Assembly: GCA_036268615.1 (NCBI GenBank)
Contig: DATATV010000060.1
Span: forward strand, 186,001-250,000
Length of the DNA stretch: 64,000 nucleotides
Origin: DATATV01 sp036268615
Lineage (GTDB): Bacteria > Actinomycetota > Actinomycetes > Mycobacteriales > Pseudonocardiaceae
Direction of reading: 5' to 3'
The notes under the pieces: generated by a model
Databases searched by the model: none
What the model saw: the letters and a program-made list of their open reading frames with translations, nothing else
What the model was told of the DNA's origin: nothing
Program-made: the position numbers and the translations under genes
Shown here: positions 56,941-64,000 of the stretch, piece by piece
Layout of the letters: every line of letters begins with the position of its first letter
Position numbering within the stretch: position 1 is the stretch's first letter

Positions 56941-58602
56941 ATGGCCCTGGACGTCAGCAGCCTGAACCACCGCCACGCGGTGCACCGGTGGGAGCGGGTC
57001 AGCGTCGGCGACATCCTGGAGCGGCTCACCTGGAGCTACCCCGACAAGGAGGCCATTGTCGGCTGGCAGGGCGCCTACGGCCACCCGGAACACGAACGGC
57101 TGACCTACCGGATGGCCGACGAGCTGGCCAACCGGCTGGCCAACGGGCTGCTCGCGCAGGGCCTCCAGCACGGCGACCGGGTGCTGCTGTTCTGTGAGAA
57201 CTCGGTCGAGGCGTACGTGGCCAAGATCGGCATCGCCAAGGCCGGCCTGGTCTGCGTGCCGGTCAACCCCACGCTGGCCGGGGACGTGGTCGAGCACCTG
57301 ATCAACCAGGCCCGACCGGCGTTCGCGATCGTCGACGCCGAACTGTGGCCGCGCGCGGAGAAGCCGTTCCGCAACACCGGCCTGCAGCCGGGCATCACCA
57401 TCCCGATCGGCGGGAACGCGGTCGGGGGCAGCGTGACCTACGCCGAGTTCTGCCGCACGCAGCCGACCACCGAGCCGGAGCTGGAGATCCACGGCGACGA
57501 CATCTGGCAGATCCTGTTCACCTCGGGCACGACCGCGCTGCCCAAGGGGGCGATGATCTCCCACCACTCCAGCTACCTGGCCGCCTACAGCTTCGCGCTG
57601 ACCCTCACCCGCGGCATCCGGCTGGAGTGCGACCTGAAGCTCGCCGCCTTCCTGCCGATCATCTACCACATCGCCGACCAGATTTTCACCTTCCCGGCGT
57701 TCCTGTCCGGCGGCACGCTGGTGATCGGCCGCAGGCCCGCGCCGCACCCGATCGCCGAGGCGATCAGCCGGGAGGCGGTGACCGCGTTGTGGGCCGGCGC
57801 GCCCGCGATGGCCAACGCGCTGGCCGACGTGCTGCGCGAGGACCGTCTGTCCTACGACCCGCGCAGTCTCAAGGTGATGGTCTACGGCTGGGCCGCGCTG
57901 CCGCCGGGCACGCTGGCCACGTTCAAACGGCTCTGCGGTGACGACTTCACCGCGGTGGAGATCTTCGGGCAGACCGAGGCGATCTCCTGCCACCGGTTCT
58001 GGCCGGACAAGTGGCCCGAGACCTACCGCAGGACCGCGCCGGAACAGAACTACGTCGGCGTACCCGGCCCGCTGCTCGCCTCGACGGTGATGGACGAACT
58101 GGGCAACAAGCTGGACGACCAGCCCGGCGTGCCCGGCGAGGCGGTCTACCGCTCGCCGGCCGTGACCGCAGGCTACTACCAGGACGAGGCGGCCACCGAA
58201 CACGCGTTCCGGTACGGCTGGTTCCACTCCGGGGACAGCTGCGTGTACGACGAGCAGGGCCTGCGGATCATGGTCGACCGGTACAAGGACATCGTGAAGT
58301 CCGGCGGCGAGAACGTGTCCAGCATCCGGGTGGAGGCCGTGCTGCACCAGCATCCGGCGGTGGCCAAGGCGGCGGTGATCGGGCTGCCGCACGAGCGCTG
58401 GGGCGAGGCGGTCACCGCGGTGGTGATCCCCCACCCCGACCGCCAGGCCAGTGCCGAGGAGCTGGTCGCGTTCTGCCGGGAGCGGCTGGCCGGGTTCGAG
58501 ACACCCAAGACGATCATCTTCGTCGACGAGCTGCCGGAAACCGTGGGCGGCAAGGTGCTGAAGTACAAGCTGCGCCAGGAGTACCGCTCGGCCTACCGCT
58601 GA
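56941..58602 (+). CDS. AMP-forming acyl-CoA synthetase
   Basis: A 553-residue ANL ligase. Motifs: ILFTSGTTALPKGAMISHHSS, EIFGQTEAISCH, GLRIMVDRYKDIVKSGGENVSSIRVEAVL and ETVGGKVLKYKLRQEY with the catalytic Lys. The ATG at 56941 has GAGGAC upstream; the open frame before it overlaps the putative operator. It diverges from the carboxylase operon and probably supplies the same pathway with an activated acid. Its stop overlaps the convergent enoyl-CoA hydratase gene by 10 bp. Confidence 0.86.
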   Translation: MALDVSSLNHRHAVHRWERVSVGDILERLTWSYPDKEAIVGWQGAYGHPEHERLTYRMADELANRLANGLLAQGLQHGDRVLLFCENSVEAYVAKIGIAKAGLVCVPVNPTLAGDVVEHLINQARPAFAIVDAELWPRAEKPFRNTGLQPGITIPIGGNAVGGSVTYAEFCRTQPTTEPELEIHGDDIWQILFTSGTTALPKGAMISHHSSYLAAYSFALTLTRGIRLECDLKLAAFLPIIYHIADQIFTFPAFLSGGTLVIGRRPAPHPIAEAISREAVTALWAGAPAMANALADVLREDRLSYDPRSLKVMVYGWAALPPGTLATFKRLCGDDFTAVEIFGQTEAISCHRFWPDKWPETYRRTAPEQNYVGVPGPLLASTVMDELGNKLDDQPGVPGEAVYRSPAVTAGYYQDEAATEHAFRYGWFHSGDSCVYDEQGLRIMVDRYKDIVKSGGENVSSIRVEAVLHQHPAVAKAAVIGLPHERWGEAVTAVVIPHPDRQASAEELVAFCRERLAGFETPKTIIFVDELPETVGGKVLKYKLRQEYRSAYR

Positions 58603-59378
58603 GGGGGCTGCTTCCGGCCGCCGGAGAGGAACGTGGTGACACCCCGCTGGAAGTCCTCATAGGACACCGCGGGGCCGGTCACGAAGCTGTGTGCGGCCGC
58701 GCGCACCGGCGACAGCGCGACGCTGACCGCCTGCTTCGCCGCGACCAGCGCGGGCCGCGGCTGGGCCACGATCGTGTTGATGAGTTCGGCGGTCACCCCG
58801 GCCAGCCGGTCGGCCGGCACCGACCGGTTGGCCAGCCCGAGCCGGACCGCCTCGTCCGCGCCGACCAGCCGGCCGGTGTACAGCAGTTCGCGGGCCAGGC
58901 CGTGGCCGACGAGCACGGTCAGCCGGGCGGCGAAACTCGGGCTGACCAGGATGCCCAGCCGCGCGATCGGCATCCCGATCCGTGCGGTGTCGGCCAGCAC
59001 CCGCAGGTCACAGGCGAGCGCGACCTGGCAGCCCGCCCCGGCGGCGACCCCGCTGACCTCGGCGATCACCGGTACCGGCAGCTCCTCGATGGCCGTGCAC
59101 GCGGCCTCCATCCGGACGAAGCTCTGCTCGACGTCGTCGGGACCAGCGTGCACCCACTCCCGGATGTCCGAACCGGCGCTGAAGGTGGCGCCACCGCCAC
59201 GGACGAGCACCGCGCGCACCCGGTCGTCCAGAGCGAGTTCACGGAAGATCCGTTCCAGTTCCCGCCAGTCCTCCCGACCGAGGGCGTTGCGACTGCCGCC
59301 GGTGCCCAGCACGATCTCGGCCGTCGGACCGACCGGACGCACGGTGATCCTCGGGCCGACCCGGTGCTTGGACGGCAT
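58593..59378 (-). CDS. Enoyl-CoA hydratase/isomerase family protein
   Basis: A 261-residue crotonase-fold protein. It shows VRGGGATFSAGSDIREWVHAGPD, SGVAAGAGCQVALACDLRVLADTARIGMPIARLGILVSPSFAARL, and GLANRSVPADRLAG. The usual first catalytic Glu is not evident (ARIGMPIARLGI), pointing to an isomerase or divergent member. GGAGAAGG lies just before the ATG at 59378; the longer frame upstream is rejected on that basis. It is a single-gene unit convergent with the 56941 ligase and divergent from the MatB-like gene. Confidence 0.83.
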   Translation of the reverse strand: MPSKHRVGPRITVRPVGPTAEIVLGTGGSRNALGREDWRELERIFRELALDDRVRAVLVRGGGATFSAGSDIREWVHAGPDDVEQSFVRMEAACTAIEELPVPVIAEVSGVAAGAGCQVALACDLRVLADTARIGMPIARLGILVSPSFAARLTVLVGHGLARELLYTGRLVGADEAVRLGLANRSVPADRLAGVTAELINTIVAQPRPALVAAKQAVSVALSPVRAAAHSFVTGPAVSYEDFQRGVTTFLSGGRKQPPQR

Positions 59379-59489
59379 GCCACCTTCTCCCGCGGCCGGT
59401 GCGGCCGGCCGACCACTACGCTTGAGCATGCGGACGATCAGCTGACGGTGTCAAGTGAACGCGCTGGTGCGCACGGGAGGACTGGATTG

Positions 59490-60854
59490 ATGGCCCTACT
59501 GGCGGCGCTGTCCAACGACACGACGACCGACCGGCCCGACGCGCTCCGGTTCGCCGGACAGGACTGCGCACGTGCGGACCTGCTGGCGATGGCGACCGCG
59601 GTGGCCGACCGGATCAGTGGCCGACCGGCGATCGCCGTGCTCGCCCGGCCGGAGCTGGCCACCGTCGTCGCCATCGTCGGCGGGCTGCTCGCCGGGGTGC
59701 CGGTGGTACCGGTGCCGCCGGACTCCGGACCGGTGGAACGCGAGCACATCCTGCGCGACTCCGGCGCCGAACTGTTGGCTCCCGGTGAGGTCGACCTGAC
59801 CCGCCGCTCGGCCACCAGCCACCCCGAACCGGCCGACGACTCGACCGCGCTGATCCTCTACACCAGCGGCACCACCGGCCCGCCCAAGGGCGCGCTGATC
59901 CCCCGCGCGGCGCTCGCCGCCGGCATCGACGGCCTGGCCGAGGCGTGGGCGTGGACCCCCGACGACGTGCTGGTACACGGGTTGCCGCTGTTCCATGTGC
60001 ACGGTCTCGTGCTCGGCCTGCTCGGCCCGCTGCGGGTGGGCAGCCGGCTGGTGCACACCGGCAGCCCGAAGCCCGCGGCCTACGCGGCGGCCGGCGGCTC
60101 CCTCTACTTCGGCGTGCCGACCGTGTGGTCCCGGGTGTGCGCGGACCCGGCGTCGGCGCGGGCGCTGGCCGGTGCACGGCTGCTCGTCTCGGGCAGCGCG
60201 CCGTTGCCCGCCCCGGTGTTCCACCAGCTGGCCGAGTTGACCGGCAGCGCCCCGGTGGAGCGCTACGGCATGACCGAAACGCTGATCACACTGAGCACCC
60301 GGTTCGACGGCGAACGCCGGCCCGGCCACGTCGGCCTTCCGCTGCCCGGCGTGCACACCCGGCTGGCCGCCGAGGACGGCAGCCCGGTCCCCGCCGACGG
60401 CACCACCATCGGTGAGCTGCAACTGCGCGCGGACAGCCTGTTCAGCGGCTATCTCAACCGGCCGGACGCGACCGCGCTGTGCTGGACCGCGGACGGCTGG
60501 TTCCGCACCGGGGACGTGGCCACCATCGGCCCGGACGGCTGGCACCGGATCGTCGGGCGGGCGGCCACCGACCTGATCAAGAGCGGTGGCTACCGGATCG
60601 GCGCGGGCGAGGTGGAGAACGCGCTGCTTGGCCACCCGGAGGTGCGCGAGGCCGCGGTGGTCGGCCTGCCCGACGCCGACCTCGGCCAGCAGGTGGTCGC
60701 CTACGTGGTGGCCGGTCAGGTGGGCGAACTGGACCTGATCGAGTTCGTCGCCACCCAGCTGTCCCACCACAAGCGGCCCCGCCAGGTCCGGTTCGTGGAC
60801 TCGTTGCCCCGCAACGAAATGGGCAAGGTACAGAAGAAGCTGCTCACCGACTGA
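59490..60854 (+). CDS. matB: Malonyl-CoA synthetase-like AMP ligase (MatB type)
   Basis: A 454-residue ligase, short for the ANL family, with the length and wording of Streptomyces MatB: LYTSGTTGPPKGALIPRAALAAGIDGLAEAW, LFHVHGLVLGLLGPLRVGSRLVHTG, FGVPTVWSRV, LLVSGSAPLPAPVFH, YGMTETL and ATDLIKSGGYRIGAGEVENAL, with the catalytic Lys in NEMGKVQKKLL. MatB makes malonyl- or methylmalonyl-CoA from the free dicarboxylic acid, used for detoxification or polyketide supply. GGGAGG lies 10 bp before the ATG. It is divergent from the enoyl-CoA hydratase gene and convergent with the GABA operon. Confidence 0.8.
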   Translation: MALLAALSNDTTTDRPDALRFAGQDCARADLLAMATAVADRISGRPAIAVLARPELATVVAIVGGLLAGVPVVPVPPDSGPVEREHILRDSGAELLAPGEVDLTRRSATSHPEPADDSTALILYTSGTTGPPKGALIPRAALAAGIDGLAEAWAWTPDDVLVHGLPLFHVHGLVLGLLGPLRVGSRLVHTGSPKPAAYAAAGGSLYFGVPTVWSRVCADPASARALAGARLLVSGSAPLPAPVFHQLAELTGSAPVERYGMTETLITLSTRFDGERRPGHVGLPLPGVHTRLAAEDGSPVPADGTTIGELQLRADSLFSGYLNRPDATALCWTADGWFRTGDVATIGPDGWHRIVGRAATDLIKSGGYRIGAGEVENALLGHPEVREAAVVGLPDADLGQQVVAYVVAGQVGELDLIEFVATQLSHHKRPRQVRFVDSLPRNEMGKVQKKLLTD

Positions 60855-60881
60855 GCAGCCTCCCCCGCCTGTCTTCCCGGG

Positions 60882-62315
60882 TCAGACCACGGGCAGTCCG
60901 GTCAGCACCGTCACCCTCGGCTCGGTCAGGTCGTCCATCGCGGCGGCCGGACCCTCCCGGCCCACGCCGGAGTCCTTGACCCCGCCGTAGGGCATCTGGT
61001 CGGCCCGGTAGCTGGGCACGTCGCCGATGATCACGCCACCGACGGCGAGCGTCGCGGACGCCTGGAAGGCGATGTTCAGGTCGGTGGTGAACACGCCGGC
61101 CTGCAGGCCGAACCGGGAGCTGTTGACCGCCTCGAACGCCTCGTCCACCGAGTCCACCGGGTTGACCACGACAACCGGACCGAACACCTCCTCGGTCAGC
61201 ACCTTGCTCGTCTCGGCCGCTTCGGCCAGCACGGTCGGCTCGACCGTGGTGCCCGCGCCGCCACCGCCGGTGAGCAGCGTCGCGCCCTCGTCGACGGCCT
61301 CGGCCACCCACCCGCGCACCCGGTCGGCCGCGGCCTGGTTGATCAACGGGCCGACCGAGGTGCCGGGCAGCGCCGGGTCGCCGGTGCCCAGCCGCCCGAC
61401 CTCGGCCAGCAGCAGCTCACGGAAGCGCTGGTAGTGATCGCGGTGCACGAACACCCGCTGCACCGAGATGCACGACTGCCCGGCCTGGTACATCGAGAAG
61501 GTGGCCACCCGCTTGGCGGCGAACTCCAGGTCCGTCCAATCAGGACTGATCACGACCGCCGCGTTGCCGCCGAGTTCGAGGGTGACGTGCTTGCGCGGGG
61601 CGGCGTCGCTGATGCCCCAGCCCACCGGCACCGAACCGGTGAACGACACCACCGGCAGCCGTGGATCGGCGACCAGCCGCGCGGCCACCTCGTTGCTGGT
61701 CGGCAGCACCGACCAGCTGCCCACCGGCAGATCGGTCTCGGCCAGCAGCTCCCCGAGCAGCAACGAGGTGAGCGGGGTGGCCGGCGCCGGCTTGAGCACG
61801 ATCGGCGCGCCCACCGCGAGCGCGGGCGCGACCTTGTGCGCCACCAGGTTCAGCGGGAAGTTGAACGGGGTGATGCCCAGCACCGGCCCGCGCGGCACCC
61901 GCCGGACCAGCGCGGTGCGGCCGGTGCCGCCTGCGTCGGTGTCCAGCCGTTGCATGGTGCCGGTGAACCGGCGGGCCTCCTCGGCGGCCCAACGGAACGT
62001 CGACACGCCCCGGGCGACCTCGGCCTGCGACCAGATCAGCGGCTTGCCCGACTCGGCGGTGATCAGCGCGGCTATCTCGTCGGCCCGCTCGGTGATCCGC
62101 CGGGACACGTGCTCCAGTGCGGCGGCTCGCCGGTAGGCCGGCAGGGCCGCGAACGTGCCGGCGACCGCGGCGGCCGAGGCCACCGCTTGCTCGACGTCCT
62201 GGGCGGTGGGCACCGAGTGCCGGCCGACCACCCGGCCGTCATACGGGCTGTGCACCTCCACCGTCTCCGTGCCGGTGACCGGCTTGCCATCCACCCAGAA
62301 AGGAAATGTGTTCAC
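60882..62315 (-). CDS. Aldehyde dehydrogenase, probable succinate-semialdehyde dehydrogenase
   Basis: A 477-residue NAD(P)-dependent aldehyde dehydrogenase. Catalytic Glu is in VTLELGGNAAVV and catalytic Cys in YQAGQSCISVQRVFV; GITPFNFPLNLVAHKVAPAL is the cofactor region. By itself the sequence resembles the GapN/phosphonoacetaldehyde type, but it is translationally coupled (GTGA overlap) to the GABA aminotransferase gene, so oxidation of succinate semialdehyde to succinate is its likely role. The start is a GTG. The substrate assignment rests on context. Confidence 0.8.
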   Translation of the reverse strand: MNTFPFWVDGKPVTGTETVEVHSPYDGRVVGRHSVPTAQDVEQAVASAAAVAGTFAALPAYRRAAALEHVSRRITERADEIAALITAESGKPLIWSQAEVARGVSTFRWAAEEARRFTGTMQRLDTDAGGTGRTALVRRVPRGPVLGITPFNFPLNLVAHKVAPALAVGAPIVLKPAPATPLTSLLLGELLAETDLPVGSWSVLPTSNEVAARLVADPRLPVVSFTGSVPVGWGISDAAPRKHVTLELGGNAAVVISPDWTDLEFAAKRVATFSMYQAGQSCISVQRVFVHRDHYQRFRELLLAEVGRLGTGDPALPGTSVGPLINQAAADRVRGWVAEAVDEGATLLTGGGGAGTTVEPTVLAEAAETSKVLTEEVFGPVVVVNPVDSVDEAFEAVNSSRFGLQAGVFTTDLNIAFQASATLAVGGVIIGDVPSYRADQMPYGGVKDSGVGREGPAAAMDDLTEPRVTVLTGLPVV

Positions 62316-63649
62316 CGAACTTCTCCGTCCACGACCGATTCCAGCACACCGAGGGCCTCGTCCAACTGGGCCTCGGTGAGTACGAGGGGCGGCAACAGCC
62401 GGATGACGTTGCCGAAGGTGCCGCAGGTCAGCACCAGCACGCCCTGCTGGTGACAGGCCTTCGCGATCCGGCCGGTCAGCTCGGCGTCCGGCTCGGTCGT
62501 GCCCGGCTTGACCAGTTCGATCGCGAGCATCGCGCCCCGCCCACGCACGTCGCCGATCGCCGGCGTCCGCTGTGCCAGCGCGTGCAACCGGGGCAGCGCG
62601 AGTTCGCCGATCCGCCGGGCGGCGAGGGACAGGCCGGCCGAGCGCATCGAGGCAATCGCGCCGAGCGCGGCGGCGCAGGCGACCGGATTGCCGCCGTAGG
62701 TGCCACCGAGCCCACCGGCGTGCACGGCGTCCATCAGCTCGGCCCGACCGGTCACCGCGGCCAGCGGCAGGCCGCCGGCGATGCCCTTGGCGGTGGTCAC
62801 CAGGTCGGGCACTACGCCCTCGTGGTCACTGGCGAACCAGGAACCGGTGCGACAGAAGCCGGTCTGCACCTCGTCGGCGACGAACACCACGCCGGTACGC
62901 GCGGTCCACTCCGCGATGGCCGGCAGGAAACCGTGGGCCGGGTCGATGAAGCCGCCCTCGCCCTGGATCGGCTCGACGACGATCGCGGCCACCTGGTCGG
63001 CGCCGATCTGCTTCTCGATCAGGCCGATCGCGCGTGCCGCGGCCTCGGCCCCGGTCAGGCCGTCACGGAACGGATAGGAACCCGGCACCCGGTAGATCTC
63101 CGGCGCGAACGGCCCGAAGCCGTGCTTGTAGGGCATCGACTTCGCGGTCAGCGCCATGGTCAGGTTGGTCCGGCCGTGGTAGGCGTGGTCCAGCGCGACG
63201 ACCGCCTGCCGGCCGGTGGCCAGCCGGGCGATCTTGACCGCGTTCTCCACCGCCTCGGCGCCGGAGTTGAACAGTGCCGAGCGCTTGTCGTGGTCGCCCG
63301 GGGTGAGCGCGGCCAGTTGCTCGCACACCTCCACATAACCCTCGTAGGGCGCGATCATGAAGCAGGTGTGGGTGAACCGGCCGACCTGCGCGCGCACCCC
63401 GGCGATGACGTTCGGGTCGGCGTGGCCGACGGTGGTGACCGCGATGCCGGAGCCGAGGTCGATCAGCGTGTTGCCGTCGATGTCGGTGAGCAGGCCACCC
63501 TCGGCGTGGTCGACGTAGACGCCGAGGGTCGAGCTGACTCCCCTGGCGACGGTGGCTGCCCGCCGCGCGTCCAGTGCCCGCGACCGCGGACCGGGGATCT
63601 CGGTGCGCAGCACTCGCGCCTGGGTCGGACTGGACTGGGCAGTGGTCAT
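62312..63649 (-). CDS. gabT: 4-Aminobutyrate aminotransferase
   Basis: A 445-residue class III aminotransferase moving the amino group of GABA to 2-oxoglutarate. The PLP lysine is in VTTAKGIAGGLPLAAVTG; other markers are FFNSGAEAVENAVKIAR-type LFNSGAEAVENAVKIARLATG, HAYHGRTNLTMALT and FVADEVQTGFCRTG. AGGGAG precedes the ATG at 63649. It is the first gene of a two-gene operon with the aldehyde dehydrogenase and diverges from a PucR-type regulator, as in corynebacterial gab loci. Confidence 0.9.
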   Translation of the reverse strand: MTTAQSSPTQARVLRTEIPGPRSRALDARRAATVARGVSSTLGVYVDHAEGGLLTDIDGNTLIDLGSGIAVTTVGHADPNVIAGVRAQVGRFTHTCFMIAPYEGYVEVCEQLAALTPGDHDKRSALFNSGAEAVENAVKIARLATGRQAVVALDHAYHGRTNLTMALTAKSMPYKHGFGPFAPEIYRVPGSYPFRDGLTGAEAAARAIGLIEKQIGADQVAAIVVEPIQGEGGFIDPAHGFLPAIAEWTARTGVVFVADEVQTGFCRTGSWFASDHEGVVPDLVTTAKGIAGGLPLAAVTGRAELMDAVHAGGLGGTYGGNPVACAAALGAIASMRSAGLSLAARRIGELALPRLHALAQRTPAIGDVRGRGAMLAIELVKPGTTEPDAELTGRIAKACHQQGVLVLTCGTFGNVIRLLPPLVLTEAQLDEALGVLESVVDGEVR

Positions 63650-63680
63650 GGCGGCACTCCCTGTTTCCGTGGCTACCTCA

Positions 63681-63751
63681 AGAGTGGCCCCCGCGCGGCC
63701 GGCGCGCAGGGTGCCACTTCGGCTAGATTGAGATGGCCGAATGGCCACTCT
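63681..63751. promoter_or_regulatory. Inverted repeat between gabT and the PucR gene
   Basis: AGAGTGGCC (63681-63689) and GGCCACTCT (63743-63751) are exact complements 53 bp apart, and TGGCC-GAAT-GGCCA (63734-63747) forms a local palindrome. Both lie in the 129-bp divergent promoter of gabT and the PucR-type regulator and are candidate operators. Confidence 0.5.
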
Positions 63752-63778
63752 GTCCAGGTTTGATGGGAGTCTCCGGGA

Positions 63779-64000
63779 ATGCCGCTCACGCTCGCCGACC
63801 TGCTTGTCGAACCCGGTCTGCGGCTGCGCCTGCACACCGGCGCCGACCTGGTGGACCGGCGGATCGGCTGGGCGCATGCCACCGAACTGGTCGACCCGAC
63901 GGCGTTCCTGGAGGGTGGCGAACTGTTGCTGACCACCGGCCTGGCGCTGCGCTCGGACTACCTGGCCTACGTCGGCCGGTTGGCCGGGATCGGCGTGGCC
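63779..64000 (+). CDS. PucR-family transcriptional regulator, N-terminal part
   Basis: Cut by the right window edge after 74 residues. The visible part is the PucR N-terminal sensory domain: PLTLADLLVEPGLRLRLHTGADLVDRRIGWAHATELVDPTAFLEGGELLLTTGLAL, the standard start of this family, whose C-terminal HTH_30 lies beyond the window. In Corynebacterium a PucR-type activator (GabR) controls GABA uptake and catabolism, and this gene is divergent from gabT, so the same role is likely. TCCGGG is the only purine-poor sequence before the ATG, so the start is somewhat uncertain. Confidence 0.82.
   Translation, partial: MPLTLADLLVEPGLRLRLHTGADLVDRRIGWAHATELVDPTAFLEGGELLLTTGLALRSDYLAYVGRLAGIGVA

Overview
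The window is GC-rich (roughly 70%) actinobacterial chromosome, most likely from the order Pseudonocardiales. This is inferred from a DUF5753/DUF397 regulator pair, a PPE/EspG (ESX-type) locus, giant LuxR-type (LAL) regulators, an actinobacterial-type Ku, and many GTG starts with ATGA/GTGA gene overlaps. No tRNA, rRNA, CRISPR array or intact mobile element was seen.

Layout. 0-9.2 kb is an aromatic-acid region: a MarR regulator, feruloyl-CoA synthetase (fcs), feruloyl-CoA hydratase/lyase (ech), a multicopper oxidase whose type-1 copper cysteine is replaced, a lone EACC1 protein, and pobA with a divergent IclR regulator. 9.3-12 kb is a low-density stretch with an AT-richer orphan gene and two truncated genes (tyrosine recombinase and AICAR formyltransferase) joined end to end. 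12-16 kb holds TetR/methyltransferase, Ku, and an oxidoreductase/TetR pair sharing a large inverted repeat. 16-23 kb is an arabinoside uptake and degradation operon: GH51 arabinofuranosidase, lipoprotein binding protein, two permeases, a U32-like protein and a serine hydrolase. 23-25.9 kb has a ClpC-N-domain protein, an AsnC regulator and an aldehyde dehydrogenase.

25.9-32.2 kb is a compact six-gene operon made of parts of the MSMEG_0565-0572/Sll0783 'nitrogen-starvation' (Nit1C-like) cluster, but without its radical SAM and GNAT genes. It carries a carbon-nitrogen hydrolase that has lost its catalytic Cys and Glu, plus an amidohydrolase and a PLP decarboxylase. I consider this the best candidate for an undescribed system. 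32.3-36.3 kb is an ESX substrate/chaperone module (a YxxxE helical protein, a PPE-type protein, EspG and a small protein) with no secretion machinery. It is followed by two divergent paralogous LAL regulators (36.5-42.1 kb) that share an inverted repeat and both carry Arg in place of the Walker A Lys. An LtrA gene (42.9-44.0 kb) is interrupted by one in-frame TGA.

44.0-56.7 kb is one long minus-strand operon: acyl-CoA carboxylase beta and alpha, enoyl-CoA hydratase, a TIGR03084 protein, a frameshifted AtuA-like gene, two AMP-forming ligases, a second enoyl-CoA hydratase, acyl-CoA dehydrogenase and TetR. It has the shape of an atu/liu-type pathway for branched acyl or terpenoid acids. 56.9-60.9 kb adds another acyl-CoA ligase, an enoyl-CoA hydratase and a MatB-like malonyl-CoA synthetase. 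60.9-64 kb is a GABA catabolic pair (gabT and an aldehyde dehydrogenase) diverging from a PucR-type regulator cut by the window edge.

Taken together, the genes suggest a soil saprophyte living on plant material: ferulate esterified to arabinoxylan, arabinosides, lignin phenolics, branched or terpenoid acids, and GABA.
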